64,000 nt of DNA from Spirochaetaceae bacterium (GTDB lineage: Bacteria; Spirochaetota; Spirochaetia; DSM-27196; Alkalispirochaetaceae), in assembly GCA_007695175.1 (NCBI GenBank), contig REEH01000143.1, forward strand, positions 1-64,000. The letters run 5' to 3'. Under the pieces are notes generated by a model. It was not told the origin of the DNA. It ran no database searches and was given only the letters and a program-made list of their open reading frames with translations. Below, piece by piece: positions 16,981-25,906 of the stretch. A program made the translations under genes and the position numbers. The first letter of the stretch is position 1, and each line of letters starts with the position of its first letter.

Positions 16981-18168
16981 ATGAATTTTCAGGTATATGA
17001 AGACGATCTTTCGATCGCTTCCAGCGGGACAAGTCCCACCGTGATCAAGGTGATCGGTGTGGGAGGCGGCGGCAGCAACGCGGTGAACCGCATGATCCAG
17101 TCGGGACTGGCCAACGTGGAGTTTGTGGCGGTCAATACCGATCTGCAGGCGCTGCAGAGCAGCCAGGCGGAGTTGCGGATTCCTCTGGGAACAAAAATAA
17201 CCGGCGGCCTCGGCGCGGGGGGCAAACCGGAAATCGGGGCGAAGGCGGCCCAGGAGGACAAGGATCAGGTCCGGTCCGTTCTGGAGGGTTCGGACATGGT
17301 TTTTATCACCGCCGGCATGGGCGGCGGCACCGGCACGGGGGCTGCTCCGGTTATCGCCGATATCGCCCGGAGCCTGGGCATCCTCACGGTAGCAGTTGTG
17401 ACCAAGCCTTTTGACTTTGAAGGCAGGCGAAAACAGCAGCTCGCCGAGGAGGGGATTGCCCGCCTTCGGGAAGCGGTTGATACGCTTATCACCATTCCCA
17501 ACCAGCATCTGCTCAAGATCGTCTCCAAGGACACGCCGATCACCGAGGCGTTCCTGATTGCCGACGACGTCCTGCGTCAGGGGGTGCAGGGTATCAGCGA
17601 TCTGATCACAAAGGACGGAATGATCAACATCGACTTCGCCGATGTCCGCACGGTAATGTCCGGTCAGGGCGACGCGCTGATGGGGATCGGCACGGGAGAC
17701 GGTGAGAATCGGGCGGTGGACGCCGCGACCAACGCGATAAACAACCCGCTCCTGGAGGATGCACACATCGAGGGCGCCAACAAGATCCTCGTGAACGTGA
17801 CGGGAGGAATGGATTTTACCCTCTCCGAGTATGAGGAGATAATGAAAATTATCACCGCCAACGCCGATTCCGAGGTCCTGGTAATTGCCGGTACCGCGGT
17901 TGATCGGTCGCTGGAGGGGCAGATCCGGGTCACGGTGATTGCTACCGGGTTTGGCGATGCCCAGACGGAACGGGAGATGCTGGAAACGGAGAGCTCGGAA
18001 CCGGGGAAAAAGGAAGCGGAACCGGAGTTCATATCGCTTGATGCGTGGAACAGCATGACGCGTCCCGCGCCACGGCAGGAGGATCTCTTCTCCGAGGTGG
18101 AGGAGGATGACCGCACGCTGGGCGTGCCGGCCATAATACGCAGTCGCCGCGCGGCGGGACAACGGTAG
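16981..18168 (+). CDS. ftsZ: Cell division GTPase FtsZ
   Basis: Tubulin-like GTPase that forms the Z ring. It has 395 residues. The tubulin signature G-G-G-T-G-T-G is at 114-120, the T3 and T4 loops and the T7 loop N-x-D-F-A-D (I-N-I-D-F-A-D) follow. After a short acidic linker of about 60 residues the C-terminal conserved peptide G-V-P-A-I-I-R is present, which binds FtsA. GGGGAGGG precedes ATG 16981, 44 bases after ftsA. Confidence 0.98.
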   Translation: MNFQVYEDDLSIASSGTSPTVIKVIGVGGGGSNAVNRMIQSGLANVEFVAVNTDLQALQSSQAELRIPLGTKITGGLGAGGKPEIGAKAAQEDKDQVRSVLEGSDMVFITAGMGGGTGTGAAPVIADIARSLGILTVAVVTKPFDFEGRRKQQLAEEGIARLREAVDTLITIPNQHLLKIVSKDTPITEAFLIADDVLRQGVQGISDLITKDGMINIDFADVRTVMSGQGDALMGIGTGDGENRAVDAATNAINNPLLEDAHIEGANKILVNVTGGMDFTLSEYEEIMKIITANADSEVLVIAGTAVDRSLEGQIRVTVIATGFGDAQTEREMLETESSEPGKKEAEPEFISLDAWNSMTRPAPRQEDLFSEVEEDDRTLGVPAIIRSRRAAGQR

Positions 18169-18181
18169 AGCGGGAGTATAC

Positions 18182-19090
18182 ATGGTATCGACCACGTTCC
18201 TGGACCGCTTTGCGGACTACCTCCGGGTCGAGTTGAGGCTATCCCCTCAGACGGTGGAGACATACATGCGGGAATGTCTGTCGGCTGAGACCTATGCACG
18301 GGAACGGGACTGTCCGCTGGAGGCGCTCCATACGGCGGATCTTATCGATTACCTGGTACAACGGCAGAGCACCGGAGATCCCATTGACCAGCGTACTGTC
18401 GCCAAGGGACTTTCCGCACTTCGTTCATTCTTTCAGTTCTGTATCCTGGAACGAGTGCGCTCCGACAATCCCGCCACCACGATCAGCTCCCCCCGAGGGG
18501 AACACCGGTTGCCGGGGGTGCTCTCCGTGGAGGAGGTGGAAAAACTCCTGGAGGAGATCGACCTGGGAACCCCCGGTGGAATACGGGATCGGGCGCTCTT
18601 CGAGCTGATCTACTCGTGCGGCCTGCGCATATCGGAAGCGGTGGATCTTGAGTTGCATAATCTCTACCTTGAAGAGGGGTTGATTCTGGTACGTGGAAAG
18701 GGAGACCGGGAGCGGATGGTACCCCTGGGAGACGAGGCGGTGCGCTGGCTCGGGAGATACCTGGGTGAAGCGCGTCCGAAACTGGTGCGAAACGGTGCCG
18801 AGCGGGCAGTGTTCGTAAACCGCCTGGGCCGACGGCTGTCGCGGAAGGGAATGTGGAAACGGTTCAACGAGATCACCCGGACGGCGGGAATCAGAGCCAA
18901 GGTGCACACGCTGCGGCACAGTTTTGCCACCCATATGCTGGAGGGTGGAGCGGATCTGCGGGCCGTTCAGGAGCTTCTGGGACACGCGGACATCGGCACG
19001 ACCCAGATCTATACGCATATCGACACGGAGGATCTCCGGACGTACCACACGCGATACCATCCCCGGGGGGGAGAGATTGATGGGAGGTAA
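18182..19090 (+). CDS. Tyrosine recombinase, XerC/XerD type (copy 1)
   Basis: Site-specific recombinase of the Xer family that resolves chromosome dimers at dif. The 302-residue protein has the SAM-like N-terminal arm-binding domain (about 1-95) and the catalytic domain with the full set Arg149, Lys173, His242, Arg245, His268 and Tyr277. It lies 13 bases after ftsZ, fitting a link between division and chromosome resolution. The second Xer gene at 21695 is its likely partner; which one is XerC and which XerD cannot be decided by eye. Confidence 0.9.
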   Translation: MVSTTFLDRFADYLRVELRLSPQTVETYMRECLSAETYARERDCPLEALHTADLIDYLVQRQSTGDPIDQRTVAKGLSALRSFFQFCILERVRSDNPATTISSPRGEHRLPGVLSVEEVEKLLEEIDLGTPGGIRDRALFELIYSCGLRISEAVDLELHNLYLEEGLILVRGKGDRERMVPLGDEAVRWLGRYLGEARPKLVRNGAERAVFVNRLGRRLSRKGMWKRFNEITRTAGIRAKVHTLRHSFATHMLEGGADLRAVQELLGHADIGTTQIYTHIDTEDLRTYHTRYHPRGGEIDGR

Positions 19091-19093
19091 GTT

Positions 19094-19876
19094 GTGAACA
19101 GGGAGCAGACAATAGCCCTGGCGCAGGCGGCGGAGGAGAGGCTCCTCAGCGAGGGACGACCTGCGATTCCCTGTAGCGTCGCCGTGCGGGCCGACTCGCG
19201 TACCGAGCTCTCGCGGTATTTCGATCATACCCTCCTCAAGCCGGAAGCGAGGGCAAGTCAATACGAGACTCTTTGCCGGGAAGCACTGCAGTTACGGACC
19301 CGTACCGTTTGTGTGCCGCCGGACCGCGTTGCCCTCGCGGTCGATCTTCTGCAGGATTCGACTGTTGAGGTATGCACCGTAATCGGATTCCCCCTGGGGT
19401 ACAGCAGTACCAGCGCCAAAGTGGCTGAGGTCGACCTGACACGCACTCTCGGGGCGAGTGAGTTCGACGTGGTTATACCGGTGGGCAGGTTGCGCGATGG
19501 AGATCTCCCGGCTGTATACGATGATATCCGGGCTGTCGTGGCGGCGGCGGAGGGTTCCGTCGTCAAGGTCATTCTCGAGACGGCATTATTGACGGATGCG
19601 GAGAAGATTGCCGGATCGGTGGCGGCGATCCACGGGGGGGCCGCCTTTCTCAAGACGTCCACCGGGTTTTCCACGGGGGGAGCAACGGTGGAGGACATCC
19701 GGCTTCTCAGGATGGTAGCGGGAGAATCCCGGGGAGTGAAAGCGTCCGGTGGTGTGCGGGAGCTTGCTTTCGTCAAGGCCTGCATCGCGGCCGGAGCGGA
19801 TCGCATCGGTGCGTCCGCCACGGCGGCTATCCTGGCAAACGCCGCCGGCGGACCGGAAGGAAACGACGGATACTGA
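19094..19876 (+). CDS. deoC: Deoxyribose-phosphate aldolase
   Basis: Cleaves 2-deoxyribose 5-phosphate to glyceraldehyde 3-phosphate and acetaldehyde, allowing growth on deoxynucleosides. The 260 residues form a class I aldolase barrel. Lys187 in F-L-K-T-S-T-G-F makes the Schiff base, Lys216 in V-K-A-S-G-G activates it, and Asp125 lies in the F-D-V-V-I-P-V-G strand. The N-terminus has about 35 residues before the barrel proper, longer than the E. coli enzyme. GTG 19094 starts three bases after the xer stop. Its placement between xer and dprA is unusual. Confidence 0.93.
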   Translation: MNREQTIALAQAAEERLLSEGRPAIPCSVAVRADSRTELSRYFDHTLLKPEARASQYETLCREALQLRTRTVCVPPDRVALAVDLLQDSTVEVCTVIGFPLGYSSTSAKVAEVDLTRTLGASEFDVVIPVGRLRDGDLPAVYDDIRAVVAAAEGSVVKVILETALLTDAEKIAGSVAAIHGGAAFLKTSTGFSTGGATVEDIRLLRMVAGESRGVKASGGVRELAFVKACIAAGADRIGASATAAILANAAGGPEGNDGY

Positions 19877-20661
19877 TGATACTACCGGGCGGACCTCTTC
19901 ACCCAGGCGTATCGGCGCGATCTCTTGTGCCGATTCTGATCGCACCGGCGGTGCTGCGGGCGGTGCTGATCGGGGGCGTGCTGTTCCTGCTCCTGGGATG
20001 CGCCGAGAAGAGGGAACCGGAGCTGGACTTCCTGGTCGCTACGGAACGTGTGGAGTATGAGGGTGTGGAGGTTTCCTCGGAGCGGATCGAGCAGCTTCGA
20101 GCCGACATAAAACGGTACCGTGCCAGAGTGGAAGAACTCACGACTGCCATGAGCAGGGTAGCCAGTTTCCAGAAGATGCTGGCCAACGAGCTGATGCAGC
20201 AGGGAATGTACGAGCCCGCCCTGGAAGCGCTTCAGCAGGCGCTGGAGCTGCAGACCGGTAATCCCGTTCTCTACTACCTGGCGGCGGTTGCGGCGGGGCA
20301 CGCCGCTCCGGCGCACATCCTTGACGGGCGGAGCGAGGAATACCTCGAAAAGGCGGAGCAGTTGTACCGGCAGGCAATCCGTATCAATCCCCGGTACCGG
20401 GAGGCGCTGTACGGTCTGTCCGTCCTGCTCGCTTTTGAACTGGATCGCCCCGGGGAAGCGCTGGAATACGCTCGTCGGACGGCGCAGATTGAGACGCGGG
20501 ATCCGGCGATCCGTTTCCTGCTCGCCAACATACTTGTCCGGAACGAGCAGTATCGGGAGGCGGCGGAGATTTACGAGGAGCTTTCACGCACGGCACCTTC
20601 TCCGGAACAGCGCCGCAAGGCGGCGGAGAACCGCGACGCGGTCAGGAGGGAGATCCGGTGA
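19876..20661 (+). CDS. TPR-repeat lipoprotein
   Basis: The 261-residue product has a hydrophobic segment at about 18-41 ending in L-L-L-G-C, so Cys42 is the likely lipidated residue after signal peptidase II cleavage. After a coiled segment (about 65-90) there are three to four tetratricopeptide units between about 95 and 245, with the usual A-x-x-x-Y/L-x-x-A-L-x-x-x-P pattern. Such lipoproteins act as periplasmic or outer-membrane scaffolds. It is coupled to deoC (stop and start share bases at 19874-19878) and to dprA (GTGA). The exact start is uncertain; an in-frame GTG at codon 18 would give a shorter leader. Confidence 0.75.
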   Translation: MILPGGPLHPGVSARSLVPILIAPAVLRAVLIGGVLFLLLGCAEKREPELDFLVATERVEYEGVEVSSERIEQLRADIKRYRARVEELTTAMSRVASFQKMLANELMQQGMYEPALEALQQALELQTGNPVLYYLAAVAAGHAAPAHILDGRSEEYLEKAEQLYRQAIRINPRYREALYGLSVLLAFELDRPGEALEYARRTAQIETRDPAIRFLLANILVRNEQYREAAEIYEELSRTAPSPEQRRKAAENRDAVRREIR

Positions 20662-21698
20662 GTATTATGGATCGGGACACCCTGCTATCCTCACTCGAGA
20701 GCGCGCCCCGGCCGGAGGAGGATGCTCTTCTTATGGCAGGCCGGTTTGTGCCGCTCCGGTCGCTGGAACGGGCAGCATTGCTTCTCCAGGCGCCGACCGT
20801 GAAAAAACTGCTCGCCCTGGATCACTACGGCGTGGAACGGTGTATCGGGCGTCCGCTCCGTCGGACGCCGTGGAACCCGGAAGAGCTGCGGGAAGCGACT
20901 GGAATCGACCGGCGTTGGCTCGCCGGCGGGACGCGCCATGTCTGGTGGATCGGGGATCATACCTATCCCGGGCATTTGCGCAGGATCTGGGACCCCCCGG
21001 CCGTCCTCTACGGATGGGGTGAATCCAGTACCCTTGCCTGTCCCGGGATTGCCGTGGTAGGTACGCGGGAGCCCGACGAGCAGGGCCGGGCCGCGGCGTA
21101 CCGTCTCGGTCTTGATCTGGGACAGCGCGGGGTCGTGGTCGTCAGCGGTCTTGCCCGGGGGATAGATTCCGCCGCGCACCGGGGTGCCGTGATCTCGGGC
21201 ACGCCGGCCATTGCCGTTCTCGGTTCAGGGATCGATTCGATCTATCCCCGGGAAAACCGTGCCCTTGCGGCGGATCTGCTGGGTGCGGGGGGGCTTATCG
21301 TAAGCGAGTATCCTCCCGGCACACCCGCCCACCGCACGCGGTTTCCCGCGAGAAACCGGATCGTGGTGGGGTTGTCCGCGGGTATCGTGGTGGTGCAGGC
21401 GCCGGAACGGTCCGGAGCACTCATTTCCGCCGATTTCGGGCTGCAGAACGGCGTGGAGGTGATGGTTCACAGTTCCGGGAAGGGCTGGAGCGGCTGTAGC
21501 CGACTGCGTTCCGAGGGTGCTGCCACGGTGACAACCGCGAACGATGTGATTACCCGCGTCAGCCCCGAAGCGCTGCCTGGATCGATTCCGGCCGGGGGTG
21601 GGGCGGATGCGGAAGGGGACTCGGCGGCGCGGGCGCAACTCGCCGCGGAGGAACGCAAGCTGGCGCTCCTGGATTCCCCGTCGGAGGTGAAACCGTGA
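20658..21698 (+). CDS. dprA: DNA-processing protein DprA/Smf
   Basis: Loads RecA onto incoming single-stranded DNA during natural transformation and is kept in many bacteria not known to be competent. The 346-residue protein has a helical N-terminal domain and the Rossmann-like DprA core with V-V-G-T-R, V-S-G-L-A-R-G-I-D-S-A-A-H and F-P-x-R-N-R-I-V-V-G-L. The usual C-terminal winged-helix domain is reduced or absent; the tail after about 300 is low in complexity. Start is GTG 20658 in a GTGA overlap. Confidence 0.93.
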   Translation: MSIMDRDTLLSSLESAPRPEEDALLMAGRFVPLRSLERAALLLQAPTVKKLLALDHYGVERCIGRPLRRTPWNPEELREATGIDRRWLAGGTRHVWWIGDHTYPGHLRRIWDPPAVLYGWGESSTLACPGIAVVGTREPDEQGRAAAYRLGLDLGQRGVVVVSGLARGIDSAAHRGAVISGTPAIAVLGSGIDSIYPRENRALAADLLGAGGLIVSEYPPGTPAHRTRFPARNRIVVGLSAGIVVVQAPERSGALISADFGLQNGVEVMVHSSGKGWSGCSRLRSEGAATVTTANDVITRVSPEALPGSIPAGGGADAEGDSAARAQLAAEERKLALLDSPSEVKP

Positions 21699-22624
21699 CT
21701 CTAACGGAAGCGATTGATCGGTATATCGACTATCTTACCGTGGTGCGGCGTCTCACTCCGGCTACGATAACCGCATATCGGACGGATCTGCGCTCCTTCT
21801 GCACCTTTGTCCTCGGTTGCGGAGCGGAAAAGGTTCAGGATGTGGATGTCTCAACGGTACGTCGCTGGGTGCGTACCATGGGAACCGAAGGTCTCGCCGC
21901 TACCAGCGTCAACAGGCGCCTCTCCGCGGTAAAGGGCTTCTTCCATTACCTTGTGCGGCAGGAGAAGATGATCGACGCAAACCCGGCGGAAGCGGTTCGT
22001 AGCGTAAAAATGCCGCGACGCCTGCCGCATACGCTCTTCGAGGGTGAAATGGAGTCGCTTCTCACGATGGATCGCAGCGATTTTCCCGGCCTCAGGACAC
22101 GGGCGATGCTTGAGCTGCTGTACTCCACGGGAGCGAGGATCAGCGAGGTGTGTGGAGCCAATGTGGATGATCTTGTTTTCCGTAAACGGGCCCTGCTTGT
22201 TCATGGCAAGGGGGGCCGGGACCGGTTTGTCTTCCTGGGAGATGCGGCTTTTACGGCCTTGCGTGAATACCTTCCACGCCGGCATGAGTTTCTGGTACAG
22301 CGTGGGCTGGTACACACGCAGGCGCTATTTATAAACCTGCGCGGCGGCCGCCTCACTCCCCGGGGCGCGGCGGGAATCGTCACGCGCCGCATTACTGAGA
22401 CGGGCCTGCAGAAGCCCTGCACGCCTCACGGGTTTCGCCATTCCTTCGCAACGCACCTGCTGAACCACGGCGCCGATATCCGGGTTGTCCAGGAGCTGCT
22501 GGGCCACAGCAGACTTTCCACGACCCAGGTGTACACCCACGTGGGGATGGATCGACTGCGACGTATCTATCGGGATTCGCACCCCCATGGGAAGCTTCGA
22601 TCCCGCCTTAAGGGAGAAGAATGA
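21695..22624 (+). CDS. Tyrosine recombinase, XerC/XerD type (copy 2)
   Basis: Second Xer recombinase, 309 residues, with catalytic Arg148, Lys172, His245, Arg248, His271 and Tyr280. It sits directly before hslV-hslU, the position of codV (xerC) before clpQ-clpY in Bacillus, so XerC is the better guess. It is coupled by overlapping start/stop to dprA upstream and hslV downstream. Identity with copy 1 is limited, so this is not a recent duplication. Confidence 0.9.
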   Translation: MTLTEAIDRYIDYLTVVRRLTPATITAYRTDLRSFCTFVLGCGAEKVQDVDVSTVRRWVRTMGTEGLAATSVNRRLSAVKGFFHYLVRQEKMIDANPAEAVRSVKMPRRLPHTLFEGEMESLLTMDRSDFPGLRTRAMLELLYSTGARISEVCGANVDDLVFRKRALLVHGKGGRDRFVFLGDAAFTALREYLPRRHEFLVQRGLVHTQALFINLRGGRLTPRGAAGIVTRRITETGLQKPCTPHGFRHSFATHLLNHGADIRVVQELLGHSRLSTTQVYTHVGMDRLRRIYRDSHPHGKLRSRLKGEE

Positions 22625-23169
22625 TGAAGAGGGAACGGAACATTCGCAGCACAACGATAGTAGCGGTCCAGCGGGACAATACGGTAGCGATGGCCGGAGA
22701 CGGGCAGGTCTCGATCGGAGACGCCGTTGTCAAGGGAAATGCCAGAAAGGTGCGGACCATTCACGATGGTCGCATCGCGGTGGGCTTTGCCGGTGCGACC
22801 GCGGACGCCTTTACCCTTTTTGAGAGGTTTGAGGCCCGGATAAAGGAGTACAGCGGCGACCTGATGCGCAGTGCCGTTGAACTCGCCAAGGACTGGCGCA
22901 CCGACCGGATGCTTCGCCGTCTTGAGGCGATGCTTCTCGTGGCGGACAAGGACCGGATGCTGCTGATCTCCGGCACCGGGGACGTGCTGGAACCGGAACA
23001 CGGTGTGCTGGCAATCGGATCGGGGGGCAACTATGCGCTCGCCGCGGCGCGGGCGTTACTGGAGAACACGGAAATGCCCGCCCGCGCGGTAGCGGAGGAA
23101 GCTCTTCGCTTAGCCGGAGAGATATGCGTCTACACCAACGGCAATATTACGGTGGAGGAACTCTCGTGA
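22621..23169 (+). CDS. hslV: ATP-dependent protease subunit HslV
   Basis: Threonine peptidase of the HslVU (ClpQY) protease. The product is 182 residues. The conserved R-S-T-T-I-V-A-V shows that about ten residues precede the catalytic threonine (Thr11), so a short propeptide must be removed for activity; most proteobacterial HslV have only the initiator Met. Conserved A-G-D-G-Q, A-D-A-F-T-L-F and D-W-R-T-D-R segments are intact. Two consecutive ATG codons (22621, 22624) are possible starts. It overlaps xer and hslU. Confidence 0.95.
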   Translation: MMKRERNIRSTTIVAVQRDNTVAMAGDGQVSIGDAVVKGNARKVRTIHDGRIAVGFAGATADAFTLFERFEARIKEYSGDLMRSAVELAKDWRTDRMLRRLEAMLLVADKDRMLLISGTGDVLEPEHGVLAIGSGGNYALAAARALLENTEMPARAVAEEALRLAGEICVYTNGNITVEELS

Positions 23170-24557
23170 AACTGGAAGACCTGACGCCGGCGGAAATCGT
23201 GGCGGAACTGGACAAGCACATAATCGGGCAGACCAAGGCCAAGAAGGCCGTGGCGATCGCGCTGCGAAACCGTATGCGGCGGCAGAAGCTGCCCGAGGAG
23301 CTGCAGGACGAGGTTGCTCCCAAGAACATCATCATGATCGGTCCGACCGGCGTGGGCAAGACGGAGATTGCCCGTCGCCTGGCCCGACTCACGGGCGCCC
23401 CCTTCATAAAGGTGGAAGCTACCAAGTACACCGAGGTGGGATACGTAGGACGAGACGTGGAATCGATGGTGCGGGATCTTATGTCGGTGGCTATCACGAT
23501 GGTTAAGGATGAGTTGCGAGAGGAAGTGCGGGAGAAGGCGCGGGAGCGCGTGGAGGAGCTGATTCTGGACGCGCTGCTTCCGGGGGCAGGCTCGGGATTC
23601 GGACCCGGGGACGCGGAGGACGCCGCGCCGCCTCCGGCGGAAAGTGCAAACGTTCCTGCCACAAGCGCCTCGGGGGTTTCCGAACATACCCGCGAGCGAT
23701 TCAGGGGCATGCTCCGGGCGGGCAAACTGGACGAGAAGGAGATCGAAATCACCCTCAGCAGGCAGTCGATGCCGGCGATCGAGATCTTTTCCGGCAGCAA
23801 CGTGGAGGAGCTGGACCTGAACCTGGGGAATCTGGGTAACATATTCGGTGGCCGGCGACGGAAACGCAGGATGAGCGTGAACAGCGCCCGGGATTACCTT
23901 CTCCAGGAAGAGATGGACAAGCTTGTCGATACGGAACGGGCGGCGGAAATGGCCCGGAACCGGATCGAGAACACGGGAATAATCTTTATCGATGAGATTG
24001 ACAAGATAGCGACGCGGGAGGGTCGTACGAACAGTGACATCAGTCGGGAGGGCGTACAGCGGGACATCCTGCCGATTGTGGAAGGGTGTCAGGTGAACAC
24101 CAAACACGGAGCCGTGGACACGTCTCACATTCTCTTCATTGCGGCCGGTGCCTTTCACATGAGCAAACCGAGTGACCTGATCCCGGAACTGCAGGGACGG
24201 TTTCCTCTGAGGGTGGAGCTGGAAGCGCTGGAAGCGGAGGAGTTCTACCAGATTCTCACGCAGCCGAAGAATGCCCTGGTACGGCAGTACCGGGAACTGC
24301 TCCTCACGGAAGGAGTAACGCTCGAGTTTGAGGACGAGGCCATCCGTGACCTGGCACGCATCGCCGCGGACGTGAACAGCCGAAGCGAGAATATCGGAGC
24401 CCGGCGGCTTCAGACGATCATGGAGCTCCTCCTGGAGGACATTTCCTTCAACGCACCGGAACTGACCGGGCAGACGATCCCCATAACACGGGATTATGTC
24501 CACCAGCGGCTCCACGATGTGGTGCAGGACCAGGATCTGAGCAGGTACATACTATGA
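23166..24557 (+). CDS. hslU: HslU ATPase subunit of HslVU protease
   Basis: AAA+ unfoldase that feeds substrates to HslV. GTG 23166 gives 463 residues. Walker A G-P-T-G-V-G-K-T is at 59-66, the pore motif G-Y-V-G-R-D follows, the substrate-facing I domain spans about 110-245, and Walker B is I-I-F-I-D-E-I-D-K. The C-terminal L-S-R-Y-I-L tail that docks into HslV and activates it is present. Start and hslV stop overlap (GTGA). Confidence 0.97.
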   Translation: MKLEDLTPAEIVAELDKHIIGQTKAKKAVAIALRNRMRRQKLPEELQDEVAPKNIIMIGPTGVGKTEIARRLARLTGAPFIKVEATKYTEVGYVGRDVESMVRDLMSVAITMVKDELREEVREKARERVEELILDALLPGAGSGFGPGDAEDAAPPPAESANVPATSASGVSEHTRERFRGMLRAGKLDEKEIEITLSRQSMPAIEIFSGSNVEELDLNLGNLGNIFGGRRRKRRMSVNSARDYLLQEEMDKLVDTERAAEMARNRIENTGIIFIDEIDKIATREGRTNSDISREGVQRDILPIVEGCQVNTKHGAVDTSHILFIAAGAFHMSKPSDLIPELQGRFPLRVELEALEAEEFYQILTQPKNALVRQYRELLLTEGVTLEFEDEAIRDLARIAADVNSRSENIGARRLQTIMELLLEDISFNAPELTGQTIPITRDYVHQRLHDVVQDQDLSRYIL

Positions 24558-24626
24558 GAGGAAACCCTTTTGCATTAATCCCGGGTCGGCAAAGCGCCGA
24601 TGTTCAAAAGGAAGAGGAGAACGCTG

Positions 24627-25046
24627 ATGTTTGAGGGAACCAGTTTTGGCCGACAGGTCGATATTCTTCATCGCACGATGGATACGAGCATGGTGCGCCA
24701 GAATGTGATCGCCAACAACATTGCCAATGCCAACACGCCCAACTTCAAGCGAAGCGAGGTCAACTTTGAGTCGCGTCTCGCCTACGCTCTGGAGAGCGCC
24801 GACCGGCAGCCCCGGTTTCGGGAACGGCTTACGCATGAGCGTCATATTCCGTTCCACAAAACGCTCGATTATCGCGATGTGCGACCCCGACGCGTTCTTG
24901 ATTATGCGACGACGGCCAAGAACAACGGCAACAACGTGGACATCGAGGTGGAATCGATGGATCTGATGAGCAATCAGCTGGCGTATCAGCTGATGACCCG
25001 ATCCGTGGCCGACTCCTTTGCCCGGATCAACCTGGTGCTGAGATAA
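24627..25046 (+). CDS. flgB: Flagellar proximal rod protein FlgB
   Basis: First gene of the flagellar operon, proximal rod subunit of the periplasmic flagellum. It has 139 residues with the rod signature N-V-I-A-N-N-I-A-N-A-N-T-P near 27-39 and the C-terminal amphipathic helix ending in N-L-V-L-R. ATG 24627 is chosen for the GAAGAGGAGA at 24611-24620; an ATG at 24600 lacks a good site. The 69-base gap after hslU is where the operon promoter should be, but I see only a weak candidate. Confidence 0.95.
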   Translation: MFEGTSFGRQVDILHRTMDTSMVRQNVIANNIANANTPNFKRSEVNFESRLAYALESADRQPRFRERLTHERHIPFHKTLDYRDVRPRRVLDYATTAKNNGNNVDIEVESMDLMSNQLAYQLMTRSVADSFARINLVLR

Positions 25047-25070
25047 ACCCGAGAGCGAGGAGATTGAACG

Positions 25071-25529
25071 ATGGGCATGTTTTCCAGCATAAATACGGCA
25101 GCTTCCGGTCTCACGGCGCAGCGCCTCCGTCAGGATGTGATCGCCGACAATATTGCCAATGCCAATACGACCCGCACATCCGAGGGCGGACCCTACCGGC
25201 GCAGTCGCGTGGTAATGCAGCCCCGGGTTGAAGGCCCGTACTGGCGCAGTCCCTTTGTGCCCCGTCCTCTTGATGAGGGGGTAGGCCAGGGAGTGCGGGT
25301 CACGAGCGTAGAGAAGGATATGGACGGCGAGCTGCGTCTCGTGTACGACCCGACCCACCCTGATGCGATTCAGAGTGGGCCCCGGGCGGGATACGTAGAG
25401 TATCCCAACGTGACGATCGTGAGCGAGATGGTGGACCTGATCGACGCGTCACGAGCATACGAGGCAAACGTGGCGGTGGTAAACGGCGCGCGAACGATGT
25501 TTCAGCGTGCTCTGGAGATAGGGAGATAA
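25071..25529 (+). CDS. flgC: Flagellar rod protein FlgC
   Basis: Proximal rod subunit, 152 residues. N-terminal motif D-V-I-A-D-N-I-A-N-A-N-T-T-R-T and the C-terminal helical segment V-D-L-I-D-A-S-R-A-Y-E-A-N are standard for FlgC. GCGAGGAG precedes the ATG. It follows flgB by 24 bases and precedes fliE by two. Confidence 0.96.
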   Translation: MGMFSSINTAASGLTAQRLRQDVIADNIANANTTRTSEGGPYRRSRVVMQPRVEGPYWRSPFVPRPLDEGVGQGVRVTSVEKDMDGELRLVYDPTHPDAIQSGPRAGYVEYPNVTIVSEMVDLIDASRAYEANVAVVNGARTMFQRALEIGR

Positions 25530-25531
25530 TT

Positions 25532-25846
25532 ATGGCGGTAAGCGGTATCAATCCGATGCAGATAGCGAGAACACATCCCGATCATCTTCCGGGGAAGTAT
25601 GAGCCGTTGACTCCGCGGGCGGACGCGGCGGACTTCCGGGGTGCCCTGATACAAAGCCTGGAGGATGTGAACAGCCACCAGCTGGAGCACGAACAGCTCT
25701 CGATCAGGGCCGTCGTTGATCCCCGGAGCGTGGAAGCACACGATTTGACTATCGCCGCGGCGAAAGCTACGACATCCCTCAGCATTGCCAAAAATGTTGT
25801 GGACCGGGTGGTCCAGGCGTATCGTGATATCACGAGTCTGAGGTAA
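25532..25846 (+). CDS. fliE: Flagellar hook-basal body protein FliE
   Basis: Joins the MS ring to the rod and gates early export. The 104-residue product has the FliE core F-R-G-A-L-I-Q-S-L-E-D-V-N and the C-terminal helix with A-K-A-T-T-S-L-S-I-A-K-N-V-V-D-R-V-V-Q-A-Y. Start ATG 25532 follows flgC closely. Confidence 0.93.
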   Translation: MAVSGINPMQIARTHPDHLPGKYEPLTPRADAADFRGALIQSLEDVNSHQLEHEQLSIRAVVDPRSVEAHDLTIAAAKATTSLSIAKNVVDRVVQAYRDITSLR

Positions 25847-25854
25847 CAGGAGAG

Positions 25855-25878
25855 GCCCGCCGATCGGCAGCGACGGGC
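25855..25878 (+). other. Small hairpin between fliE and fliF
   Basis: GCCCG (25855-25859) can pair with CGGGC (25874-25878), with an eight-base palindrome CCGATCGG in between. It occupies the 60-base fliE-fliF gap and has no T run, so it is not a terminator. It may adjust message stability between the small rod genes and the abundant MS-ring gene, or be chance in GC-rich DNA. Confidence 0.2.
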
Positions 25879-25906
25879 GAGATGATATTCCTTGTGGGAG
25901 GGGAAC

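Noticed and set aside
18182-22624. An integrative element bounded by the two recombinase genes
   Set aside because: The genes between (deoC, TPR lipoprotein, dprA) are tightly coupled housekeeping-type genes with the same base composition, and no att-like direct repeats were seen.
24576-24603. Possible sigma-28 promoter for flgB (TAAT, 16 bases, GCCGATGT)
   Set aside because: Both boxes are partial and the spacing is one base off; early rod genes are normally not under FliA. Too weak to annotate.
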